In this document: in pieces, positions 29,867 to 30,297 of the stretch | Layout of the letters: each line of letters opens with the position of its first letter | Numbering within the stretch: position 1 is the stretch's first letter | NCBI RefSeq assembly: GCF_000006405.1 | Contig: NW_003202654.1 | Location: forward strand, 1-30,297 | DNA length: 30,297 nucleotides | Source: Perkinsus marinus ATCC 50983 | Lineage: Eukaryota > Perkinsozoa > Perkinsida > Perkinsidae | Reading direction: 5' to 3' | Program-made: the position numbers and the translations under genes | The notes under the pieces: generated by a model | The model's database searches: none | What the model saw: only the letters and a program-made list of their open reading frames with translations | Told to the model about the DNA's origin: nothing

Positions 29867-30297
29867 TGCAATGACATGCGGAGCTGACCTGTATGATCTC
29901 ATTAGTTGTCGACGACAACTTGTCGTTACGATACTTTCTAAATCATCATTAACATACTGCATGGAATAATACAGATGTTTATCAACTTGTTGATGGATCA
30001 GAAGCCTCATCGTGATGTTGAGTTGACCGCTGGGAAACTTATGGAGTCTGCATCTACAATATCGGGAATCACTAGCACCGGGAGACGATCTCCAAGTGCT
30101 AGATGCACCTGGCAGTGCCTAACAGGAAACAAGTTTGGTAGGCAGTTCGCTGATCGGAGCGCCATCTATCATAGATGATCTATGCGTCAATCCATAAGTT
30201 TAGCTAATATACGTGGTTCGTACGAGAGTCAGTTGCTAGTGATGTTCCAATCACCAGAATCATCCGACAACTCGAACAACTCAAGAGGAGCAGCATT
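29867..30297 (+). other. Right-edge segment with one short plus-strand frame
   Basis: A 67-codon frame at 29975-30178 (MFINLLMDQKPHRDVELT at its start) follows an ACAG acceptor-like site. It could be an exon of a gene running off the window. Nothing else is recognised. Confidence 0.25.

Noticed and set aside
1-30297. CRISPR, tRNA, rRNA or transposon ends
   Set aside because: No repeat-spacer pattern, cloverleaf, long terminal or inverted repeat pair was seen on either strand by eye. A covariance-model and repeat scan would be the decisive test.

Overview
This looks like nuclear DNA of a compact protist genome. Most genes are cut by short GT-AG introns (mostly about 40 to 57 nt, a few of 66 to 167 nt), intergenic spaces are a few hundred bases, and the readable proteins are eukaryotic: VPS15, ER glucosidase II alpha, TRM13, Serinc, ZIP, a SLC35F6-type transporter and COA6. 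Three things point to an alveolate of the perkinsid/dinoflagellate line: the compact introns, the same-strand gene arrays, and a 12-nt exact match to the 3' end of the dinoflagellate/perkinsid spliced leader near 16200. That assignment is an inference; Perkinsus is the best guess.

Layout. From 84 to 19822 every gene I can support lies on the minus strand. In descending transcriptional order these are: ZIP metal transporter (18982-19822), Serinc (17557-18738), a COA6-like twin-Cys protein (17175-17394), an unrecognised spliced gene (16374-17038), a KH-domain RNA-binding protein (14905-15786), the N-terminal part of an S28 serine peptidase (13547-14059), a 100-N assembly gap, the C-terminal part of GH31 glucosidase II alpha (11702-13446), the large VPS15 gene (3678-11416), a wax ester synthase/DGAT (745-2679), and an exon of unknown function at the left edge. 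Direction switches at 19823-20135, a 313-bp divergent promoter region. The plus strand then carries TRM13 (20136-21340), an unknown 214-aa protein (21400-22218), a methyltransferase-like protein (22744-23547), poorly resolved coding-like stretches (24560-25297) and a drug/metabolite transporter (25763-26986). At the right edge an F-box-like protein (27958-29223, minus) and a basic protein (29171-29866, plus) diverge with overlapping 5' ends.

The genes are mostly housekeeping: endomembrane lipid signalling (VPS15), ER glycoprotein folding (glucosidase II), lysosomal-type proteolysis (S28), neutral lipid synthesis (WS/DGAT), membrane lipid and metal transport (Serinc, ZIP, SLC35F6-like), tRNA modification (TRM13) and mitochondrial copper/COX assembly (COA6-like). 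I see no operon logic, CRISPR, rRNA, tRNA or intact mobile element. Exon boundaries were worked out by hand from reading frame, GT-AG signals and family alignment recalled from knowledge, so they are models and not measurements.

The most interesting points are the possible ultra-short introns flanked by 8-bp direct repeats, the spliced-leader-like relic, the scaffold gap joining halves of two unrelated enzymes, and several spliced genes that keep clean frames but match no family I recognise.
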